This document shows, piece by piece, positions 1 through 8,153 of a stretch of DNA of 64,000 nt; position 1 is the stretch's first letter, and each line of letters starts with the position of its first letter. The stretch is from NCBI RefSeq assembly GCF_020524085.2, contig NZ_CP129016.1, positions 3,776,001 to 3,840,000 on the forward strand, in the 5' to 3' direction. The notes under the pieces are model-generated. The model did no database searches and was not told the origin of the DNA. It saw only the letters and a program-made list of their open reading frames with translations. Made by a program: the position numbers and the translations under genes. The DNA comes from Halobacillus litoralis. GTDB taxonomy: Bacteria; Bacillota; Bacilli; Bacillales; Halobacillaceae.

Positions 1-697
1 AATCTGCGATGACTTTCACATTCTTTTTCCCGAATGATTTTTTTATTTCCTTCAATTTTCCATGCACCACGGGTGAACCGTGATGAAGAATACACAGACT
101 CTCACACAATTCCTCTACATGCTCCATCCGGTGCGAGGAAAACACAATCGATGTTCCGGCTTCTTTCAAATCAATGACTGCTTTCTTCAGCATTTCCACA
201 TTAACTGGATCAAGACCTGAAAAAGGTTCATCCAATATCAGCAATTTTGGTTTATGTAACACAGCTGATATGAACTGAATCTTTTGCTGATTCCCTTTCG
301 ATAATTCTTCAACTTTCTTATTTTTATATTCTGGTACTTTAAACCGCTCAAGCCAGCGTTCAATCTGTTGAACAGCCTCTGACTTCCTCATCCCTCTTAA
401 TTTTGCCAAATAGACCAACTGTTCCTGGACCTTAAGCTTCGGATAAAGTCCCCTTTCCTCCGGTAAATATCCGATTAAATGACTCTGGTCGTAGCCGATA
501 TCCCCGCCGTTCCATGATATTTTACCTTTTGTTTGATCCAACAAACCAAGTACCATACGGAAGGTTGTGGTTTTACCTGCTCCGTTCGCACCAAGAAAAC
601 CAAAGATCTGTTTTTCTGGAATTTCTAATGATAAATCATCAACGGCTGTAAATGACCCAAACTTTTTCGTCACTTTCTCCAAACGTAATGTCATCAT
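1..697 (-). CDS. ABC transporter ATP-binding protein, YhaQ/NatA-like (partial, C-terminus off the left edge)
   Basis: ATPase subunit of an ABC-2 type exporter; B. subtilis YhaQ/NatA relatives pair with a YhaP-type permease for sodium or drug export. The visible N-terminal ~232 residues contain Walker A GANGAGKTT near residue 38, signature LSKGNQQK and Walker B LLILDEPFSGLD, followed by an SSHRMEHVE switch region. The start is one of two tandem ATG codons (697 or 694) behind a GGGGGAG ribosome binding site. The stop codon lies beyond base 1, so the permease partner cannot be seen. The family assignment is secure; the exported substrate is inference only. Confidence 0.85.
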   Translation of the reverse strand, partial: MMTLRLEKVTKKFGSFTAVDDLSLEIPEKQIFGFLGANGAGKTTTFRMVLGLLDQTKGKISWNGGDIGYDQSHLIGYLPEERGLYPKLKVQEQLVYLAKLRGMRKSEAVQQIERWLERFKVPEYKNKKVEELSKGNQQKIQFISAVLHKPKLLILDEPFSGLDPVNVEMLKKAVIDLKEAGTSIVFSSHRMEHVEELCESLCILHHGSPVVHGKLKEIKKSFGKKNVKVIAD

Positions 698-778
698 TTC
701 TCCCCCTTTGCACCTTATGTACGTAACTTTTAACCCAATGGTTTCAATAATAATTATCTATCATAAAAAAACTGATAT

Positions 779-1237
779 TAAAGAATATGGCAGGATTGTG
801 GAAGACTCAGTTTCGAGATGTGTCCGGGGTTCGTTGCCTTGTTGGGCGTTAGGGGTGGTCGGGAAGCTACTCGCTTTCCTGCGGGGATGACGGCAAGCCT
901 CCTCGTGCTACGCACTGCGGGGTCTCGCCGTCATCCCCGCGGGAGTCTCGCAGTTTCCCAACCACCCCTTTCGATGTATTCGTAAAACGAACCCCTTTGC
1001 TCAAAGAGACTGCCTTCCACTCTTCCGCTCTTATAAGCATAAGGCCTTCTCTATTTCAGAATCCAAATAAACATAAGGGTGAAGTGTAACGCCCACATTT
1101 CCATCGAGCTTGAAAGCTTCTTATTCCAGAAGTGGTTTCGAGACACTTATAAAATTAAGGGGCGGAGCGAACCTTTTCCCGTAGCCCCTAAAATCACACA
1201 AACGTCTCGGAACTGTGTCTTCAAGTATAGGGAGCTA
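779..1237 (+). repeat. Composite palindromic element E1 (arm A then a shortened arm B)
   Basis: First of six related elements. The left end carries ATATGGCAGGATTGTGG followed by the terminal repeat GAAGACTCAGTTTCGAGA. The A arm (about 800-1000) is a long imperfect hairpin whose outer legs are GGGGTGG and CCACCCC. The right end has a degenerate terminal repeat (GTCTCGGAACTGTGTCTTC near 1204-1222) followed by the family flank AGGGAGCTATTGTGG. The B arm is shortened and lacks most of its hairpin, so this copy looks decayed. It fills the gap between the YhaQ-like gene and the YhzD-like gene. Boundaries are approximate. Confidence 0.8.
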
Positions 1238-1354
1238 TTGTGGAAGAATGGAATGGGTGATTTTTTTAATGGAAATTTGCTGTTCAAGCAGGAATATCGA
1301 CGTCGTATGACAAAAGTAAATAATGAACAGCTATTCATTCAAGGAGGCACAACA

Positions 1355-1540
1355 ATGAAGACATACTACTTAACTGTATTCGAAAAAGATGGGACCAATG
1401 TTCTCGATGAAAACTTCCAAGCAGAAAATGATGACCAGGCAAAGAAAATAGGGGCAGAGAAACTTGAGGAGAAAGGGTACAGCAATCACACCCATCGCTG
1501 CGCTGCACCTGAAGGACATTTAGTTTTGTTCCACAGATAA
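1355..1540 (+). CDS. yhzD: YhzD-like small conserved protein
   Basis: A 61-residue cytoplasmic protein resembling Bacillus YhzD, whose function is unknown. It starts MKTYYLTVFEKDG and ends HRCAAPEGHLVLFHR, with a charged middle part (NDDQAKKIGAEKLEEKGY). The ATG at 1355 follows AAGGAGG with good spacing; the open frame extends upstream into the repeat element but that part has no ribosome binding site and is not coding-like. It stands alone between element E1 and a bidirectional terminator. The family name comes from recall of the B. subtilis protein and the match was not computed. Confidence 0.7.
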   Translation: MKTYYLTVFEKDGTNVLDENFQAENDDQAKKIGAEKLEEKGYSNHTHRCAAPEGHLVLFHR

Positions 1541-1563
1541 CACGAAAAACAATGTAAAACCAT

Positions 1564-1593
1564 AAAAAGTCGCGCTTCTAGGCGCGACTTTTT
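1564..1593. terminator. Bidirectional intrinsic terminator
   Basis: AAAAAGTCGCGC / GCGCGACTTTTT stem with a short loop. It lies between the converging yhzD-like and enoyl-CoA hydratase genes and has T-tracts usable on both strands. Confidence 0.9.
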
Positions 1594-1594
1594 A

Positions 1595-2365
1595 CTATTT
1601 ACCTTGAAATTCCGGCTTTCTTTTATTCAAGAAGGCTTCAACCCCTTCTCTATGATCAGCGGTTTGAAGTAACCGCCATTGGTTTTCACGTTCTTTCTCC
1701 AAGTAGTGAGATAAACGTTCCATTCCATGCTGGTGATACATTTCTTTTGTAGCAATCATGGATTTCAATGGACGGCTGCTCCACTCTTCCGCGAGACGTG
1801 CTGCTTCTTCTTGGACAGGTCCATTGACGACGATATCCACAAGTTTATGATCATAGGCTTCTTTTGCTCTCATTTGCTGCCCTTCCCAAGCAAAATGTTT
1901 AGCCTGATGTGTCCCTAAACGTTCCTGCAGCCAAAAATGACCTCCACCATCTGGAGCTAATCCAATACCTATAAAGTTCATAGATAATTTGGCGTCTGGT
2001 TCAGCTATGACATAATCAGCCGATAAAGCAATACTTAACCCTAGACCTACCACAGGCCCATGCAATGCGGATATCACAATTTTCTGCATGGAATAAAAGG
2101 TTTTCACAATGGTTTCAATATTATCCATGACTTCATCATAAGTATCTCTGTCAGACACCTCTTTCATCATGCTCAAATCTCCACCTGCGCAAAATCCTTC
2201 TCCATCTCCATATAAAAGTACAATTTGTGCCTCTGACCGCCTCACTTCACGAGCTGCTTCAGCGAATTCTGCTAATAGTTCTGCATTCAATGCATTGTAT
2301 TTTTCTCCTCGGGCAATTTTCAAATGAACCACATTTCCCTTTTCCTCTACAATGAAATGCTTCAT
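1595..2365 (-). CDS. Enoyl-CoA hydratase/isomerase family protein (YhaR-like)
   Basis: A 256-residue crotonase-fold enzyme, the usual family length. It would act on acyl-CoA thioesters, but the family also includes isomerases and decarboxylases, so the exact reaction is open. Oxyanion-hole regions are visible: GDGEGFCAGGDLSMM at about residues 53-67 and the second at ALHGPVVGLGLSIALSADY near 100-118. One acidic catalytic position falls in GIGLAPDGGGHFWL. B. subtilis has a homologue, YhaR, in the matching chromosomal area. The ATG lies downstream of TAGGAGGAAAACC. No beta-oxidation partner genes are nearby. Confidence 0.85.
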   Translation of the reverse strand: MKHFIVEEKGNVVHLKIARGEKYNALNAELLAEFAEAAREVRRSEAQIVLLYGDGEGFCAGGDLSMMKEVSDRDTYDEVMDNIETIVKTFYSMQKIVISALHGPVVGLGLSIALSADYVIAEPDAKLSMNFIGIGLAPDGGGHFWLQERLGTHQAKHFAWEGQQMRAKEAYDHKLVDIVVNGPVQEEAARLAEEWSSRPLKSMIATKEMYHQHGMERLSHYLEKERENQWRLLQTADHREGVEAFLNKRKPEFQGK

Positions 2366-2381
2366 GATTATGGTTTTCCTC

Positions 2382-2561
2382 CTATATTTGGAAAAATTCT
2401 TCTTGGTTTAGTTTTTCGTCATGAAGCACCCACTTTCCTGCAAGAGACGACAAAAAATCCAATTCATGATTAAGAACTATGTAGACATGAATGATAGAAG
2501 GCTTATAGTCTGCGGGCTGAATGCAGGCCTCCCGAAGTGCCCTACAGTTAGGAATGGCCAC
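2382..2561 (-). CDS. Possible 59-residue open frame upstream of the enoyl-CoA hydratase
   Basis: An open frame of 60 codons whose TAG stop overlaps the AGGAGG of the enoyl-CoA hydratase gene, an arrangement typical of operons. Its residues look protein-like (for example LSSLAGKWVLHDEKLNQEEF at the C-terminus). The only usable start is GTG at 2561, directly after the yheA terminator, with no ribosome binding site. I recognise no family. It may be a truncated gene remnant or a chance frame. Confidence 0.25.
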   Translation of the reverse strand: MAIPNCRALREACIQPADYKPSIIHVYIVLNHELDFLSSLAGKWVLHDEKLNQEEFFQI

Positions 2562-2593
2562 AAAAAAAGGAGCTGGTTCACCAGCTCCTTTTG
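2562..2593 (-). terminator. Intrinsic terminator of yheA
   Basis: AGGAGCTGG / CCAGCTCCT stem with loop TTCA, followed on the minus strand by a run of seven T. Confidence 0.9.
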
Positions 2594-2601
2594 ATTACTA
2601 T

Positions 2602-2961
2602 TTATTGTTGTGGTTCTTCAGGGTTGCCGTAAAGCTCTTCAAGAGGCTTCGTAATGATACGGCTGATATCGTTGATGACAGTGTTCAAGCGCTGCTCTTC
2701 TTCCATAAGCTTGGAGATTTGAGGGTGTTGTTGTACAAGCTCAACAACTTTACGAGCCTGTTCTACTTCCTCCTCAGAAATTTCCTCTCCTTGCATCTGC
2801 TTTTGTTGAAGAGTGATTTGTGTTTGACGGAAATCGTCGAACATTTTTTTAGCAGCTTCGTCGTTCATAACTGCTTCATATGCTTCTTTCAATCCGTTGA
2901 ATTCCTCACTATTACGGATTGCTTTTTCTAGATCATACGCGTAATCATATAGATTTGCCAT
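2602..2961 (-). CDS. yheA: YheA, YlbF/YmcA-family helical protein (UPF0342)
   Basis: A 119-residue all-helical cytoplasmic protein of the YlbF/YmcA superfamily; YlbF and YmcA work in the complex that modulates RNase Y, while YheA itself has no settled role. The sequence is rich in Glu, Gln and Lys with heptad-like spacing (FDDFRQTQITLQQKQMQGEE near residues 41-60), as expected for a helical bundle. The ATG follows AGGAGG. It lies directly downstream of yheB on the same strand, the same gene pair as in B. subtilis, and is closed by a strong terminator. Confidence 0.9.
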   Translation of the reverse strand: MANLYDYAYDLEKAIRNSEEFNGLKEAYEAVMNDEAAKKMFDDFRQTQITLQQKQMQGEEISEEEVEQARKVVELVQQHPQISKLMEEEQRLNTVINDISRIITKPLEELYGNPEEPQQ

Positions 2962-3045
2962 AAAAATAAGTACCTCCTAAGTTTTCGTTCTGATACTCCT
3001 CCCCCACTATAACAAACTCCTATACGTCTGTATAGGAATACACCA

Positions 3046-4182
3046 TTATCCGAAAAATAGCACAATAATGGCCTGAAGCAAGCCGATCATTCCTCCTAGT
3101 AAAGCACCCAGATAGGTAATCATTTTAAATTCCCTCCTGCAAATACCAAGAACCATTTCTTCAAGACGTTCGACTTGGAAAGCTTCGACTTCCTCTTGAA
3201 CAATTTCAGATAAACGCAGCTGCGTCATCATGCTCTCCACCTTGGCCGATAATAAATCACTGATTTGATCAACAGCAGCCGGAACGAAGGTTTGAAGAAT
3301 TTTTTCTTCATAAGGACTTGTCCATTCCTCCACCGTTTTTGCCATCCACTGATCTACAGGTAATGCCTGTGCCACGAGCTCACCAAGCTTCGTGCCAACG
3401 GTTTCACGACCGATTTGGTCTTCATACCATGCCACTCGCTTCGTCAAAAGTTTTTCTTTCTCCGTATGCAGCATCGTTTCCAGCCAATCCTTCATTTCCC
3501 GGTCAGATACATATTTAAGAATCAGTGGATAAATACGCTCTGTAAGCCCGTCTGGTCCCATGAAAGATGATATCATATTACCGAGAAACCCTTGATTATC
3601 CAAGTAGTTATCAATTAAGGCTGCTACTTTCTCTTTCCCTTCGGAACTCCGGAAGTAAGTTTCTATACTCGCTTGAATATGAGCAGCCGCCTGATCTACT
3701 CCGCGATTTGTCCTTTCTCTTAACGATGGTGTTAACAACTCTTCTATCGTTTTCTCACGATATTCGTCCATGAGCGATTCATAGCGATGTTCCACCCACT
3801 GAGAAACATGACTTTGAATGGATGATGTTGTCACTTCAATATGAAATTTCTCAAGCACTTCATTTAACGTATCTTCTTTTTTTAACAACGTTTGAACTTC
3901 ATCTTTCGCCCATGTGGTCATCTGTGCCTTAAAACTTGAATGAGTGAGCTTTCGACGGATGCCTTCTGGAGTTAATAGATGGTTGACAACCATTTTACCT
4001 AACTGTTGAGCTAATTCCTTTTGACGTTTAGGGATCAGTCCCGGGGTAAAAGGCAGACGATAGCTGCCAATATAAATGGATCGATATGGACGAAATAACA
4101 TTTTTATAGCTAATGAATTCGTAAGCCCTCCAATTAAGGCCCCGATTCCGATCATCATTAAGATTAATAAAACAGGATTCAT
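3046..4182 (-). CDS. yheB: YheB, DUF445 membrane protein (UPF0754)
   Basis: A 378-residue DUF445 family protein. A hydrophobic N-terminal segment (about residues 3-22, PVLLILMMIGIGALIGG) and a C-terminal one (YLGALLGGMIGLLQAIIVLF) bracket a long, charged, helix-rich middle part. The family signature LTNSLAIKMLFRP and PFTPGLIPKRQ are near the N-terminus. In spore formers DUF445 proteins are linked to the cell envelope, but the activity is unknown. The ATG at 4182 has AGAGGTTGG upstream; the longer open frame has no such site. It is co-directional with yheA. Confidence 0.9.
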   Translation of the reverse strand: MNPVLLILMMIGIGALIGGLTNSLAIKMLFRPYRSIYIGSYRLPFTPGLIPKRQKELAQQLGKMVVNHLLTPEGIRRKLTHSSFKAQMTTWAKDEVQTLLKKEDTLNEVLEKFHIEVTTSSIQSHVSQWVEHRYESLMDEYREKTIEELLTPSLRERTNRGVDQAAAHIQASIETYFRSSEGKEKVAALIDNYLDNQGFLGNMISSFMGPDGLTERIYPLILKYVSDREMKDWLETMLHTEKEKLLTKRVAWYEDQIGRETVGTKLGELVAQALPVDQWMAKTVEEWTSPYEEKILQTFVPAAVDQISDLLSAKVESMMTQLRLSEIVQEEVEAFQVERLEEMVLGICRREFKMITYLGALLGGMIGLLQAIIVLFFG

Positions 4183-4259
4183 GTTCCAACCTCTTTCTAC
4201 ACATGGTGTACCAAGTATAATCCATATAAAAGCCAAGTGCCAACGGTAAAACCCCAAAC

Positions 4260-4289
4260 AAAAAAAGGCCTCATGTAGACCTGGCCTCT
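4260..4289 (-). terminator. Probable terminator of the ferritin-like gene
   Basis: Short AGGCC / GGCCT stem with a long loop and seven T on the minus strand. The stem is weak but in the right place. Confidence 0.5.
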
Positions 4290-4298
4290 AAGCTGGAA

Positions 4299-4709
4299 TT
4301 AATTTAATCGCCCATAAATAGTGCCGAACCTAGTCGCATGTTCCATCTCATCAGTCATGGCTGTAAATAATGCATGATAAGCGCCGGGGGTTGGAACCAT
4401 AAACAGCATCTCCCTGTACATCTCAGCCGATTTAAACTCATCTTGTTGGGCTTTGATCACACCATTCTCAAAAGACCGATAATCGATCGTCTTTGGTTCA
4501 AATTCATGATATTTTCCTGTCAACTGAAGATGAAGGTGTTGGAACATTTGATAATGCTTTAATTCATCATTCTCGGCATGCTTAATATAGTCCCTGAATA
4601 AACGGTTGCTTGTATCCCCTTTTAGCCGGCTGTAAAAATCATGATCCTTCCATTCTTCTTCAATTGACCTTTGCAGCCTTTGGATAAAGGACTCACGATA
4701 GTCCTGCAT
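4299..4709 (-). CDS. Ferritin-like domain protein
   Basis: A 136-residue protein with the spacing of a rubrerythrin/ferritin-like four-helix bundle: EEEWKDHDFYSRL near residue 17, HAENDELKHYQMF near residue 46, DEFKSAEMYREM near residue 91 and TDEMEHATRF near residue 118. The Glu and E..H pairs could bind a di-iron centre. It is likely a cytoplasmic iron or oxidative-stress protein, but the activity is inferred from fold only. The ATG follows GGGGAGGAGATC. It is transcribed alone, divergent from the small gene at 4820. Confidence 0.75.
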   Translation of the reverse strand: MQDYRESFIQRLQRSIEEEWKDHDFYSRLKGDTSNRLFRDYIKHAENDELKHYQMFQHLHLQLTGKYHEFEPKTIDYRSFENGVIKAQQDEFKSAEMYREMLFMVPTPGAYHALFTAMTDEMEHATRFGTIYGRLN

Positions 4710-4819
4710 TTGATCTCCTCCCCTTACTAAAGGAATATGAAGGGAAAGGACAAGTTTATGCTCTGTGTTCGTTCATTGAATTTCGGAATCCGGGCAAAAT
4801 GAAAAGAGGAGGTGAACTT

Positions 4820-4987
4820 ATGGAAAAGCATCATAAACAAGCAGCACCCGAAGGAAAGGATAAATTCGAACTTGACGTCGATCGGATGATCAATGAAGGG
4901 ATGGCAGGTGGTACGATTAAACCTGTTTACGGGCATGAGCAAATCGGAGAAGCTCACGAAATTCCTGAGCAAAAAGAGGAAAAATGA
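4820..4987 (+). CDS. Small conserved-looking protein (55 aa)
   Basis: The ATG at 4820 sits behind AGAGGAGGTGAACTT, an excellent ribosome binding site, and the frame ends just before a strong terminator, so it is very probably expressed. The product is hydrophilic and charged (KHHKQAAPEGKDKFELDVDR at the N-terminus, EIPEQKEEK at the C-terminus) with no membrane segment. I do not recognise the family. Small proteins of this kind in Bacillaceae are often sporulation products, but nothing here shows that. Confidence 0.75.
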   Translation: MEKHHKQAAPEGKDKFELDVDRMINEGMAGGTIKPVYGHEQIGEAHEIPEQKEEK

Positions 4988-4993
4988 AAAGAA

Positions 4994-5042
4994 AAAGCTG
5001 TCTCCTGTTTGCCTTTCATCTGACGCAACAGGAGACAGCTTT
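4994..5042. terminator. Bidirectional terminator
   Basis: A perfect 16-bp inverted repeat, AAAGCTGTCTCCTGTT with AACAGGAGACAGCTTT, around a 17-nt loop. It separates the converging small gene and CsoR-family gene. Confidence 0.85.
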
Positions 5043-5047
5043 CTTCA

Positions 5048-5329
5048 TTAGCGGCTTTTAACAATCATCTGCACAGCTTCGTTAATTAACTCTTCCGCTG
5101 ATTCGCCTTCCTCATGAGCATCACGAATACAGCCTTCTAAATTTTTTGCAACGATATATCCAATCGCACGGTCCATCGCAGAACGTGCGGCTGACAACTG
5201 GGTAATGACATCTTTACAATCTTTATCTTCATCCATCATCTTGAGGACACCACGAACTTGACCTTCAATCCTTTTTAAACGGTTTTTCGTTTCAGGACCG
5301 TAAATACTTTTATCCTTCACTTGATCCAA
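5048..5329 (-). CDS. CsoR/CstR-family metal- or sulfide-responsive repressor
   Basis: A 93-residue DUF156 helical-bundle DNA-binding protein. The core NRLKRIEGQVRGVLKMM leads into DKDCKDVITQLSAARSAMDR and then AKNLEGCIRD. The two conserved Cys are present, but the His that completes the copper site of true CsoR (four residues before the second Cys) is Asn. That fits persulfide sensors of the CstR type or uncharacterised relatives such as YrkD better than a Cu(I) sensor. The start is TTG at 5329 behind GAGGAGGAGAAGAA. No copper ATPase or sulfurtransferase gene is adjacent, so the regulated gene is unknown. Confidence 0.8.
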   Translation of the reverse strand: MDQVKDKSIYGPETKNRLKRIEGQVRGVLKMMDEDKDCKDVITQLSAARSAMDRAIGYIVAKNLEGCIRDAHEEGESAEELINEAVQMIVKSR

Positions 5330-5438
5330 TTCTTCTCCTCCTCTCTTCAGGTGCGAAGTTTTATACCTTCAACGCTTTGCGGATTTTGTCCATTGTATTA
5401 CTATAATAGTAAATATCCAACCAAAAAGGAAGAGATTC

Positions 5439-6332
5439 ATGTCAGTTGTAGACCAACTTAAACGATTATACCCTTCAATCACTATGAATAAACTAGGATT
5501 TGACAACCATACGGAATACAAATGGTTCCAAACCGAAAATGATGAAATCGTAGGTATTAAAAAAGATGAACTTGACCACCAATCTTCTGAATTGCTCTCT
5601 ATCTTTCTCACACCTTTAAGCTCAGAAGAATCCACCATGACAGAAAGGGAAAAGCAATGGTCATCATTCCTTTATAAAAATGAATGGGTACAGGAAATGG
5701 TGTGGCCGGTATCCTTTCGCTTTGTCCTTTTTTCCATCGAAGATGTGGAAGCAGAGAAAACTATTGTAAAGGAAGCCCTTCAATCCCTATTTCCTCAAGA
5801 AATGCCTCTCTTATGGACATCGGACCGTGAGGGGGTCATCATAGAAGAGATTTCATCCAAAGAGCAGGAAACCATGGAATTCGAAGGCATGGCAGATGTT
5901 TTAAGCAGTGATTTTTATACAGATATTCATTTCTTTATTAGTGAATTCACTTCAGCTCCGGAGGATGCCTCAAAAATATTGAAGTGGGCCCAGCACGGAG
6001 CGAGAATTGCTAAAGAACATAAACCAGGATCCATTATTACCTATAAGGATATTATCCCCTACTTATATATAGACGCACTTCCAGAAGAGGAATGGGAACA
6101 TATCCGTCGATCCATCTTTAAGGACATCGAAAAGGACAAGGAATTATTGCAGACCATCCGGATTTTCATGGAATCGGGTTCTAATACATCTTTAGCTGCT
6201 AAGAAACTGTATATGCACAGAAACAGCTTGCAATATCGAGTGGAGAAATTCATTGAAAAAACGGGCCTTGATATTAAACAATTTGAGGGCGCGGTCATTA
6301 CGTATCTTGCATTATTACACATGGAATACTGA
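5439..6332 (+). CDS. yxkF: PucR-type helix-turn-helix regulator, YxkF-like
   Basis: A 297-residue protein with a variable N-terminal part and a C-terminal PucR-type helix-turn-helix near residues 250-290 (AAKKLYMHRNSLQYRVEKF, then EKTGLDI). Its neighbour downstream is msmX, and yxkF-msmX is also a neighbour pair in B. subtilis, which supports the name. The ATG follows AGGAAGAGATTC; a TATAAT hexamer lies about 35 bases upstream. What it controls is not shown, though a role near MsmX-dependent sugar uptake is a natural guess. Confidence 0.8.
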   Translation: MSVVDQLKRLYPSITMNKLGFDNHTEYKWFQTENDEIVGIKKDELDHQSSELLSIFLTPLSSEESTMTEREKQWSSFLYKNEWVQEMVWPVSFRFVLFSIEDVEAEKTIVKEALQSLFPQEMPLLWTSDREGVIIEEISSKEQETMEFEGMADVLSSDFYTDIHFFISEFTSAPEDASKILKWAQHGARIAKEHKPGSIITYKDIIPYLYIDALPEEEWEHIRRSIFKDIEKDKELLQTIRIFMESGSNTSLAAKKLYMHRNSLQYRVEKFIEKTGLDIKQFEGAVITYLALLHMEY

Positions 6333-6337
6333 CAATC

Positions 6338-6382
6338 GACAAAGTGCACAAACAACCCTCTCCCATGTTTGTGCACTTTGTC
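6338..6382. promoter_or_regulatory. 17-bp perfect inverted repeat between yxkF and msmX
   Basis: GACAAAGTGCACAAACA (6338-6354) and TGTTTGTGCACTTTGTC (6366-6382) are exact reverse complements with an 11-nt loop. No T-run follows, so it is not a canonical terminator. It lies about 80 bases ahead of msmX and could be a terminator variant, an operator or an mRNA hairpin. Confidence 0.7.
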
Positions 6383-6460
6383 CATTTACCGTTTTCAGAA
6401 ACTTCGATACACTGTAATCAATTAAGAAAGCGATTTCAATTTTTCTAGGGGGATATAAAA

Positions 6461-7558
6461 ATGGCAGAAATTAAACTGAACAATATTGATAAAGTATATG
6501 ATAAAAGTGTAAAAGCGGTGGATGATTTCAACTTACACATCAAGGATAAAGAGTTTATCGTATTCGTCGGTCCTTCCGGTTGCGGAAAATCTACGACACT
6601 TCGTATGATTGCAGGTCTTGAAGAAATTACAAACGGTGACTTCATGATTGATGATAAACGCATGAACGATGTAGCTCCTAAAGACCGTGACATCGCGATG
6701 GTTTTCCAAAACTACGCTTTGTACCCCCACATGAACGTATATGATAACATGGCATTCGGTTTAAAACTCCGTAAGATGGATAAAAGTGAAATTGAGAAAC
6801 GTGTAAATAACGCGGCGCAGATCCTTGGCCTTGAAGCTTTACTTGACCGTAAACCGAAAGCGCTATCTGGTGGTCAAAGACAGCGTGTTGCTCTTGGCCG
6901 TGCGATTGTCCGAGATGCGAAAGTATTCTTGATGGACGAGCCTCTTTCCAACCTTGATGCCAAGCTTCGTGTACAGATGCGTGCTGAAATCCAGAAGCTG
7001 CACCAACGTCTTCAAACAACAACCATCTACGTCACGCACGACCAGACAGAGGCGATGACGATGGCTACACGACTTGTAGTTATGAAGGACGGGGTTATTC
7101 AACAAGTGGGTGCACCAAAAGATGTGTATGACAAACCTGAAAATGTTTTTGTCGGCGGTTTCATCGGTTCACCAGCCATGAACTTCCTAAATGGAACACT
7201 TGCTGATGGACACATCGAACTGGGAGAGATCAAAATAGCAGTTCCTGAAGGAAAAATGAAACCTCTTCGTGAACAAAACTATATTGGTAAAGAAATCATT
7301 CTGGGTGTAAGACCGGAAGATATGCATGATGAGCCTGTGTTTATTGATGCAAACCAAGACAAGAAAATCACAGCAGACATTGAAGTAGCAGAACTGATGG
7401 GATCTGAGTCCTACTTATATTCCAAACTGAATGACCAGGACTTCATTGCTCGTGTAGACTCCCGTTCCGATATTAATGGTGGAGATCAGATTACGTTGGC
7501 AATCGATATGAACAAAGTTCACTTCTTTGATAAAGACTCTGAATTACGTATACGCTAA
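6461..7558 (+). CDS. msmX: MsmX-type sugar ABC transporter ATPase
   Basis: A 365-residue MalK/UgpC-class ATPase that powers several carbohydrate importers lacking their own ATPase. Walker A is GPSGCGKST near residue 38, the Q-loop VFQNYALYPHM near residue 80, signature LSGGQRQRV near 134, Walker B VFLMDEPLSNLD near 154 and the switch YVTHDQTEAMT near 188. The C-terminal ~130 residues form the TOBE/OB regulatory domain (GVRPEDMHDE). No permease or binding protein is adjacent, as expected for an orphan shared ATPase. The ATG follows AGGGGGATATAAAA. Confidence 0.93.
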   Translation: MAEIKLNNIDKVYDKSVKAVDDFNLHIKDKEFIVFVGPSGCGKSTTLRMIAGLEEITNGDFMIDDKRMNDVAPKDRDIAMVFQNYALYPHMNVYDNMAFGLKLRKMDKSEIEKRVNNAAQILGLEALLDRKPKALSGGQRQRVALGRAIVRDAKVFLMDEPLSNLDAKLRVQMRAEIQKLHQRLQTTTIYVTHDQTEAMTMATRLVVMKDGVIQQVGAPKDVYDKPENVFVGGFIGSPAMNFLNGTLADGHIELGEIKIAVPEGKMKPLREQNYIGKEIILGVRPEDMHDEPVFIDANQDKKITADIEVAELMGSESYLYSKLNDQDFIARVDSRSDINGGDQITLAIDMNKVHFFDKDSELRIR

Positions 7559-7560
7559 AT

Positions 7561-7592
7561 AAAAAAACGCAGCCTTGTTGGCTGCGTTTTTT
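7561..7592. terminator. Terminator after msmX
   Basis: AAAACGCAGCC / GGCTGCGTTTT stem with A- and T-tracts; shared by the converging zinc-ribbon gene. Confidence 0.9.
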
Positions 7593-7827
7593 ATGTGGCT
7601 TGAATATCGTTTAAACCACAATCTTCACACACAAATAAATGGACACATTCCTCAGTGATGGATGAATTCAGATCACCATCCACGAGGTCTGTATATTTCT
7701 GATCAAGATAAGGACTATAATCATCCAAGAAATCCGTGACACGCCCTTGATCTCGCATCGTTCCTTCGCATTTTGGGCAGGGCCTTTCAGAAGCTGCCCA
7801 CCCATTGCATACACCACATTCCTGCAT
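7591..7827 (-). CDS. Small zinc-ribbon protein (78 aa)
   Basis: Three pairs of cysteines are visible: CGVC at residues 4-7, CPKC at 17-20 and CEDC near 69-72, with HLFVCEDCGL at the end. This is the pattern of a double zinc-ribbon. The middle region (DFLDDYSPYLDQKYTDLVDG) is acidic. The function is unknown; such proteins bind nucleic acid or act as adaptors. It lies between msmX and the spore protein gene, with its own start near the 3' end of the SASP terminator. Confidence 0.7.
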   Translation of the reverse strand: MQECGVCNGWAASERPCPKCEGTMRDQGRVTDFLDDYSPYLDQKYTDLVDGDLNSSITEECVHLFVCEDCGLNDIQAT

Positions 7828-7908
7828 CGCTCGCCACTTCTTTCAAAACGACCTGGAGAATTCAATCTTCTTGCAACGTATGAATGCTTTAAGACATCCA
7901 AAAAATAA

Positions 7909-7932
7909 AGAGGAAGGGCGCACCCTTCCTCC
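7909..7932 (-). terminator. Terminator of the SASP gene
   Basis: AGGAAGGG / CCCTTCCT stem read on the minus strand, followed by CTTTATTTTT. Confidence 0.8.
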
Positions 7933-7946
7933 TTCGTCACAAATAT

Positions 7947-8153
7947 TTATTTGTATTGTTGTCCGCCGAACTGCTGCTCAGCCATTTGGACAAGACGCTT
8001 AGTGATCTCACCACCTACAGAACCGTTAGCACGAGCTGTAGAGTCAGCACCAAGTTGCACGCCAAATTCTTGTGCGATTTCATATTTCATTTGGTCTAGA
8101 GCTTGTTGTACACCAGGTACAACCAACTCATTTGAACTGTTGTTGTTAGCCAT
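7947..8153 (-). CDS. Alpha/beta-type small acid-soluble spore protein
   Basis: A 68-residue DNA-binding spore protein that coats and protects the chromosome in the dormant spore. It has the family core: [20 protein letters not shown] (including the GPR protease cleavage region EIAQEFGV) and [13 protein letters not shown]. The ATG at 8153 is chosen because GGAGGTGAG lies seven bases ahead; the ATG nine bases further upstream would overlap that site. Expression is expected in the forespore under SigG, but a promoter was not assigned. This is direct evidence that the host forms endospores. Confidence 0.95.
   Translation of the reverse strand: MANNNSSNELVVPGVQQALDQMKYEIAQEFGVQLGADSTARANGSVGGEITKRLVQMAEQQFGGQQYK

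Noticed and set aside
2521..2931. Plus-strand frame of 136 codons over yheA
   Set aside because: It is the antisense shadow of yheA and its terminator; the minus-strand gene has ribosome binding site, terminator and family match.
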